From Halomonas organivorans (GTDB lineage: Bacteria > Pseudomonadota > Gammaproteobacteria > Pseudomonadales > Halomonadaceae), in contig NZ_JACHXM010000012.1 in the NCBI RefSeq assembly GCF_014192055.1, forward strand, positions 1 through 64,000: 64,000 nt of DNA, read 5' to 3'. Every line of letters begins with the position of its first letter. Position 1 is the stretch's first letter. This document shows, piece by piece, positions 56,738 through 64,000 of this stretch. The translations under genes were made by a program, and so were the position numbers. The notes below the pieces were generated by a model. The model searched no databases. It had not been told where the DNA came from and saw only the letters and a list, made by a program, of their open reading frames with translations.

Positions 56738-57277
56738 TCAGACGGAAAGGGCCTCGTGGAGGCGGTTGAGTCGACCACGCACCGAACCGTCGATGACGGT
56801 ATCGCCGGCGCGCAGGATCACGCCCCCCAGGAGACTCTCATCCACCTGAGTGGTAATGGAGATTTCGCGGTTCAGACGCTTGGCCAGAGCACTCGCGAGC
56901 TTGTCCTGCTGCGCGTCGTCCAACGGGAAAGCGGAGACGATATCGACGTCCATGCGCTTCTCCTGCTGGGCCTTGAGCAGCTCGAACTGCGCGGCGATGG
57001 CCGGCAGGGCCATCAGACGGCCCTTGTGGCTGACCAGGTGCAGGAAGTTGGCGACCTCGTCGTTTACGGCATCGCCGCAGACGTCGACCAGGGCCGCCAC
57101 CTTCTGTTCACTGGAAAGCCGCGGATTGCCCAGCACTCGACGGCGCATGTCGTCGTTGTCGACGACACGCGCCACGGTGGTGAGCATGCCGGACCAGTCC
57201 TCGAGCGCCTTGCGTTCAACGGCGTGTTCGAAAGCCGCCTTGGCGTAGGGGCGAGCGACGGTAGACAGTTCCGCCAT
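56738..57277 (-). CDS. atpH: ATP synthase delta subunit
   Basis: 179 residues. [28 protein letters not shown] at the N-terminus and [33 protein letters not shown] at the C-terminus are OSCP/delta signatures. It joins the peripheral stalk to F1. GGAGGTGACCC precedes the ATG; it is 11 bases from atpF. Confidence 0.97.
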   Translation of the reverse strand: MAELSTVARPYAKAAFEHAVERKALEDWSGMLTTVARVVDNDDMRRRVLGNPRLSSEQKVAALVDVCGDAVNDEVANFLHLVSHKGRLMALPAIAAQFELLKAQQEKRMDVDIVSAFPLDDAQQDKLASALAKRLNREISITTQVDESLLGGVILRAGDTVIDGSVRGRLNRLHEALSV

Positions 57278-57288
57278 GGGTCACCTCC

Positions 57289-57759
57289 TCAAAGCTCTTC
57301 GGCGAGTTTGTCAACGAGCTCTGCGTGCCGCTTCTCGTCGATGGAGGACTCCAGGATCCGCTCCGCGGCCACGACGGCGAGTCGTGACACCTGGCTACGC
57401 AGCTCATCCTTCGCGCGGTTCACTTCCTGCTCAATCTCGGACTTGGCCTGAGTGATCATGCGCTCGCCTTCCTGGCGGGCCTGCTCACGCGCCTCGTCGA
57501 TCATCTGGCTGGACCGCTTATGGGCCTGCTCCAGGATTTCTGCCGCCTGCTCCTTGCTTTCACGCAGCGTCTCACTGGCCTGCTGTTCGGCCAGTTCGAG
57601 GTCGCGTGAAGCACGGCTGGCAGCGTCCAGGCCATCGGCGATCTTCTTCTGACGGTCCCGCAGGGCTTGCATGACCGGCGGCCATACAAACCTCATGCAG
57701 AACCAGACGAAGAACGCAAAGGCGATAGCCTGGCCGATCAGGGTAAGGTTCAGGTTCAC
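57289..57759 (-). CDS. atpF: ATP synthase b subunit
   Basis: 156 residues. One N-terminal membrane helix ([30 protein letters not shown]) and a long charged coiled coil ([48 protein letters not shown]) form the dimeric peripheral stalk. The length equals that of the E. coli protein. It follows atpE by 64 bases, a gap carrying the GGTTAAGGG motif. Confidence 0.97.
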   Translation of the reverse strand: MNLNLTLIGQAIAFAFFVWFCMRFVWPPVMQALRDRQKKIADGLDAASRASRDLELAEQQASETLRESKEQAAEILEQAHKRSSQMIDEAREQARQEGERMITQAKSEIEQEVNRAKDELRSQVSRLAVVAAERILESSIDEKRHAELVDKLAEEL

Positions 57760-57787
57760 GCCAGCACCTCTCGCGTCACATGTTTGG

Positions 57788-57796
57788 GGTTAAGGG
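57788..57796 (+). repeat. GGTTAAGGG motif, atpE-atpF gap
   Basis: A 9-base motif found exactly here and twice more (58107-58115, 58127-58135), all in intercistronic gaps of the atp operon. On the mRNA strand it reads CCCTTAACC. Confidence 0.6.
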
Positions 57797-57823
57797 CTCG
57801 TCGGGTCTTGCGACCGCGGCGAG

Positions 57824-58087
<264 letters not shown>

Positions 58088-58106
58088 TTAGGTTATAGAG
58101 GTTTGT

Positions 58107-58135
58107 GGTTAAGGGTTGATGGTAAGGGTTAAGGG
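58107..58135 (+). repeat. Two GGTTAAGGG motifs, atpB-atpE gap
   Basis: GGTTAAGGG at 58107-58115 and 58127-58135, in a larger imperfect repeat (GGTTAAGGGTTGATGGTAAG then GGTTAAGGGTG). It lies in the 70-base leader of the highly translated atpE gene, a position where translation enhancers occur. The transcript strand is pyrimidine- and A-rich here. Confidence 0.6.
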
Positions 58136-58142
58136 TGAAACG

Positions 58143-59525
<1,383 letters not shown>

Positions 59526-59629
59526 TCACGGAGCGATTTCGCGCGATATCCCCCCAGCTTACGACTAAAAGTCGAGAAATCCGCGACACTTTGCTTAGCT
59601 GACTAATATTAGCGGTGAGCGTATCCCAC

Positions 59630-60553
<924 letters not shown>

Positions 60554-60590
60554 CGGCTTTCCCTCATCTGTAAGCGCAGGCCGGCGTTGG

Positions 60591-61361
60591 CTACAACGAC
60601 AGGCGACGGATCAGTTCCTTGGCCAGCACCCGGTGGGCCTGGCTGCCCCGCGAGAAGCGCGCGTACTTGGTGACCGGCAGGCCATGGCTGGGGGCCTCGG
60701 CGACCCGCACGTTGCGGGGGATGGTGGTCTTGAGCAGGGCGTCGCCGAAGTAGTCGCGCAGCTGCTTGCTGACGTCTCGGGTCAGGCTGTTGCGCGAGTC
60801 GAACATGGTGCGCAGGATGCCGAAGACCTCGAGACTCGGGTTCACACTGTCCTTGATCTGCTCGACGGTGTCGAGCAACGCCGACAGCCCCTCCAGGGCG
60901 TAGAATTCGCACTGCAGCGGAATCAGCACGCCGTGGGCGGCGGTCAGCCCATTGACGGTGAGCATGTTGAGCGACGGCGGACAGTCGATCAGCACCACGT
61001 CGTACTCGCCGGCCACCTCGCCGAGAGCCTTGACCAGGCTCTGCTCGCGGCCCTCGTCACGGTCGAGCAGTTCGACTTCGGCGGCGGTCAGGTCGCCGTT
61101 GCCCGGCAGCAGGGCATATCCCGCCTCGGGACAGTCGAGGATCACCTCGGTGGGGCGGCGCTCCCCGAGCACCACGTCAAGCACGCTGCCGTCGAGCTCG
61201 TGCTTGTCGACGCCGCTGCCCATGGTGGCATGGCCCTGGGGGTCCAGGTCGACCAGCAGCACGCGACGATCCAGGGCGGCCAGGCTGGCGGCCAGGTTGA
61301 CGGCAGTGGTGGTCTTGCCCACGCCACCCTTCTGGTTGGTCAAGGCGATAATCTTGGTCAC
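60591..61361 (-). CDS. parA: Chromosome-partitioning ATPase ParA (Soj)
   Basis: 256 residues with a GTG start (61361) behind AAGGATG. Deviant Walker A NQKGGVGKTTTAVNLAA (K11 and K16), YDVVLIDCPPSLNML, and TMFDSRNSLTRDVSKQLRDYFGD are present. The ATPase dimerises on DNA and pulls ParB-parS complexes apart. The frame is open far upstream through rsmG sequence, so the GTG is needed. It sits in the typical rsmG-parA-parB order. Confidence 0.97.
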   Translation of the reverse strand: MTKIIALTNQKGGVGKTTTAVNLAASLAALDRRVLLVDLDPQGHATMGSGVDKHELDGSVLDVVLGERRPTEVILDCPEAGYALLPGNGDLTAAEVELLDRDEGREQSLVKALGEVAGEYDVVLIDCPPSLNMLTVNGLTAAHGVLIPLQCEFYALEGLSALLDTVEQIKDSVNPSLEVFGILRTMFDSRNSLTRDVSKQLRDYFGDALLKTTIPRNVRVAEAPSHGLPVTKYARFSRGSQAHRVLAKELIRRLSL

Positions 61362-61417
61362 GGCGACATCCTTGCGTTGGGAGACAGGGTTCTCGGCAGC
61401 GTCCGGCGCATCCCGCC

Positions 61418-62062
61418 TCAGCGCGCACGCTCGAGGATCACCAGGCGGCGGTCGCCGGCCGAAAACGGCACTCTCAGCGAGTGGCAAGCCACCGCTGCGA
61501 CCCCCTCCGGCAGGCCGGCGAGTTCGTCCTCCACGGCGGGCCCCTTCATGGCCAGCCATTGTCCGCCCTCCCCCGGCAACCTCTGGCTCAGGGCGATGAA
61601 GTCCTCGAGACTGGCGAAGGCCCGCGAGATCACTTGGTCGAAGCCCTCGGCGGGCGCCTCGAAGGCCTCCACCCGGGCCTGGACCGGGGTGACCCGCTCG
61701 AGGCCCAGCTCCATCACCGCCTGGCGCTGGAAGCGCACCTTCTTGCCATTGCTGTCGAGCAGCGTGACCTCGAGCTCCGGCGCGAGAATCGCCAGCACCA
61801 GCCCCGGCAGGCCGGGACCGGCCCCGACGTCGAGCAGGCTTGGCCCCTTCACGAAGGGCAGCACGGCGGCGCTGTCGAGCAGGTGCCGAGCGACCATCTC
61901 TTCGGGATCGCGTACCGCGGTGAGGTTATAGGCGCGGTTCCACTTGTGCAACAGGCCCACCAGGGCCAACAGGCGTTCGCGTCGCTCCGGGGTCACGTCG
62001 AGACCGAGTTCGGCCAGGCCACGCTCGAGGCGGTCTCTGAGGGTCGTCTCGTTCGGGATCAT
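61418..62062 (-). CDS. rsmG: 16S rRNA m7G527 methyltransferase
   Basis: 214 residues. [56 protein letters not shown] has the SAM-binding motif [26 protein letters not shown] and [10 protein letters not shown] are typical of RsmG/GidB. Its ATG overlaps the mnmG stop by 4 bases, as is normal. Confidence 0.97.
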   Translation of the reverse strand: MIPNETTLRDRLERGLAELGLDVTPERRERLLALVGLLHKWNRAYNLTAVRDPEEMVARHLLDSAAVLPFVKGPSLLDVGAGPGLPGLVLAILAPELEVTLLDSNGKKVRFQRQAVMELGLERVTPVQARVEAFEAPAEGFDQVISRAFASLEDFIALSQRLPGEGGQWLAMKGPAVEDELAGLPEGVAAVACHSLRVPFSAGDRRLVILERAR

Positions 62063-63954
62063 CCGTTGGCCACTCGGCTGTCGTCCAGCAGTCGACGCTT
62101 CTTGAGGTGAATCAGCAGGATCGAGACCGCCGCGGGCGTGACCCCGGAGATGCGCGAGGCCTGGGCCAGGGTCTCCGGCCGAGCCTCGCCGAGTTTCTGG
62201 CGGATCTCGTTGGAGAGCCCCTCGACCCGCGCATAGTCCAGGTCATCGGGAAGCCGGGTGGCCTCGTGGCGCTTGAGCTTGTCGATCTCGTCCTGCTGGC
62301 GGTCGATGTAGCCCTGGTACTTGGCCTGGATCTGCACCTGTTCGGCGACACGTTCGTCGTCGACCGCCTCGCCGACCAGGCTGGCGAGATCGTCGTAACC
62401 GAGCTCCGGTCGCTTCAAAAGATCCATCAGGTTGTACTCGCGGGACAGCGGCTGGCCGGTCTTCTCGGCCACCCGCGAGGCAGCCTCGCTGCCGGGCTGG
62501 ACCCAGCTGGTCCGAAGGCGAGCGGTCTCTGCCTCGATGGCCTCGCGCTTGGCGCTGAAGGCGGCCCAGCGGCGCTCATCGATCAGCCCCAGCTCACGCC
62601 CCGCCTCGGTGAGGCGCAGATCGGCGTTGTCCTCGCGCAGCAGCAGGCGATATTCCGCCCGCGAGGTGAACATCCGATAGGGCTCCTTGGTGCCCAGGGT
62701 AATCAGATCATCCACCAACACGCCGAGGTAAGCCTCGTCGCGGCGCGGCCACCAGGCCTCTAGCTCACGGGCGCGACGGGCTGCGTTGAGCCCGGCCAGC
62801 AGGCCCTGGGCGCCGGCTTCCTCGTAGCCGGTGGTGCCGTTGATCTGGCCGGCGAAAAACAGGTTGTGGATGAATTTCGTTTCCAGCGAGTGCTTGAGAT
62901 CGCGGGGATCGAAGAAATCGTACTCGATGGCATAGCCCGGGCGGGTGATATGGGCGTTCTCCAGCCCCTTGATCGAGCGCACCACCTGCAGCTGCACGTC
63001 GAACGGCAGCGAGGTGGAGATGCCGTTGGGATACAGCTCGTGGGTATCCAGCCCCTCGGGTTCGATGAAGATCTGGTGGCTCGCCTTGTCGGCAAAGCGG
63101 TGCACCTTGTCCTCGATGGACGGGCAGTAGCGCGGCCCCACGCCCTCGATCGTGCCGGAGAACATCGGCGAACGATCCAGGTTGGCGCGGATGATCTCGT
63201 GGCTGCGCTCGCTGGTGTGAGCGATATGGCAACTGACCTGGCGAGGATGCATGTCACGGCTACCGAGGTAGGACATCACCGGCGTCGGGGCGTCCCCCGG
63301 CTGCTCCTCGAGTACCGAGAAATCCACGCTCTTGGCGTCGATACGGGGTGGCGTGCCGGTCTTCAGGCGGTCGACGCGAAACGGCAGCGCACGCAGGCGT
63401 TCGGCCAGGGCGTTGGAAGGCGGATCGCCGGCCCGGCCGCCGCGGCTGTTGTCGAGCCCGATGTGGATAACGCCGCCGAGGAAGGTGCCTGTGCATAACA
63501 CCACGGTATCGCTCATGAAGCGCACGCCGGTCTCGGTGACCACCCCGCGTACGGTGTCACCGTCGACGATCAGGTCGCCGGCCGCCTGCTGGAAGATCTC
63601 AAGGTTGGGCTGGTTCTCCAGCAGACCTCGAATCGCTGCCTTGTAGCGCACGCGATCGGCCTGGGCACGGGTCGCCCGCACGGCCGGCCCCTTGCGGGCA
63701 TTGAGTACCCGGAACTGGATGCCGCCTAGGTCGGTGGCCAGCCCCATGGCACCGCCGAGCGCATCGATCTCCTTGACCAGATGGCTCTTGCCGATCCCGC
63801 CGATGGCGGGATTGCAGGACATCTGGCCCAGGGTCTCGATGTTGTGGGTCAGCAGCAGGGTCCGGCAGCCCATGCGAGCCGAGGCCAGGGCGGCTTCGGT
63901 CCCGGCATGACCACCGCCGATGACGATGACGTCGAAGCGGTCGGGATACTCCAA
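62059..63954 (-). CDS. mnmG: tRNA uridine-5-carboxymethylaminomethyl modification enzyme MnmG (GidA)
   Basis: 631 residues. [22 protein letters not shown] (GxGxxG, 13-18) binds [36 protein letters not shown] and [23 protein letters not shown] are conserved; the C-terminal helical region starts near ARLRTSW. With MnmE it makes cmnm5U34 in tRNA anticodons. A DnaA-box 9-mer (63462-63470) lies within it. In related genomes this gene lies close to oriC. The remaining 46 bases to the window end are its leader. Confidence 0.98.
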   Translation of the reverse strand: MEYPDRFDVIVIGGGHAGTEAALASARMGCRTLLLTHNIETLGQMSCNPAIGGIGKSHLVKEIDALGGAMGLATDLGGIQFRVLNARKGPAVRATRAQADRVRYKAAIRGLLENQPNLEIFQQAAGDLIVDGDTVRGVVTETGVRFMSDTVVLCTGTFLGGVIHIGLDNSRGGRAGDPPSNALAERLRALPFRVDRLKTGTPPRIDAKSVDFSVLEEQPGDAPTPVMSYLGSRDMHPRQVSCHIAHTSERSHEIIRANLDRSPMFSGTIEGVGPRYCPSIEDKVHRFADKASHQIFIEPEGLDTHELYPNGISTSLPFDVQLQVVRSIKGLENAHITRPGYAIEYDFFDPRDLKHSLETKFIHNLFFAGQINGTTGYEEAGAQGLLAGLNAARRARELEAWWPRRDEAYLGVLVDDLITLGTKEPYRMFTSRAEYRLLLREDNADLRLTEAGRELGLIDERRWAAFSAKREAIEAETARLRTSWVQPGSEAASRVAEKTGQPLSREYNLMDLLKRPELGYDDLASLVGEAVDDERVAEQVQIQAKYQGYIDRQQDEIDKLKRHEATRLPDDLDYARVEGLSNEIRQKLGEARPETLAQASRISGVTPAAVSILLIHLKKRRLLDDSRVANG

Positions 63955-64000
63955 GGTTCACCTCGATCGGCGCCGTCGCGCCGAATGTTGCGGATCAGGG

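Overview
The window looks like a chromosomal segment of a GC-rich gammaproteobacterium, most likely a Halomonas or close relative (Halomonadaceae). I infer this from the order mnmG-rsmG-parA-parB-atpIBEFHAGDC leading into glmU-glmS, the gmk-rpoZ-spoT-ridA block, the oxyR-recG overlap and the style of the proteins. No species-level marker was read. The right end lies on the origin side of the chromosome; perfect DnaA-box 9-mers occur at 30905-30913, 30934-30942, 44776-44784 and 63462-63470.

Layout. Positions 1-8300 are accessory: an isoprenylcysteine-methyltransferase-like protein, a SHOCT protein, a Cu(I) P-type ATPase, a DUF2933 protein, a ferritin-like protein, a methionine-rich Spy/CpxP-like protein, then on the other strand an APC permease and a glutaredoxin-MauE fusion. 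Two promoters of the MerR/CueR kind (TTGACC, 20-bp spacer, TAGCCT) drive the two gene sets, so they probably form one metal-responsive regulon. An IS66 transposase scrap at 7961-8197 borders this part.

Positions 8328-14370 form a self-contained amino-acid module: a histidine kinase with a periplasmic solute-binding sensor domain, a sigma-54 response regulator, a near-consensus sigma-54 promoter, an AgcS-type sodium:amino-acid symporter and a glutaminase. After an MFS exporter come gmk, rpoZ, spoT, ridA, thpR, a PagL-type lipid A deacylase with an intact catalytic triad, an epimerase-like protein, oxyR, recG, hupB, a rubredoxin-reductase-like flavoprotein, ubiC and ubiA.

Positions 28763-37204 carry the phosphate regulon: phoBR with Pho boxes, and pstS-(Pho box)-pstCAB-phoU on the other strand, followed by cysZ. 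Then come a YciA-like thioesterase, an orphan TRAP solute-binding protein, uvrD, hexR, a small hypothetical, an NSS transporter, a DUF72 protein, glmS, glmU, apbE, uppP, mgtE, the full atp operon, parB, parA, rsmG and mnmG.

The non-coding space holds several repeats: a 78-bp core present twice at 75/78 identity, once preceded by 14 perfect tandem heptamers; a 67-bp element present twice; a 164-bp MITE-like element with 14-bp terminal repeats; and a degenerate tandem duplication at the end of gmk. No tRNA, rRNA or CRISPR array was seen.
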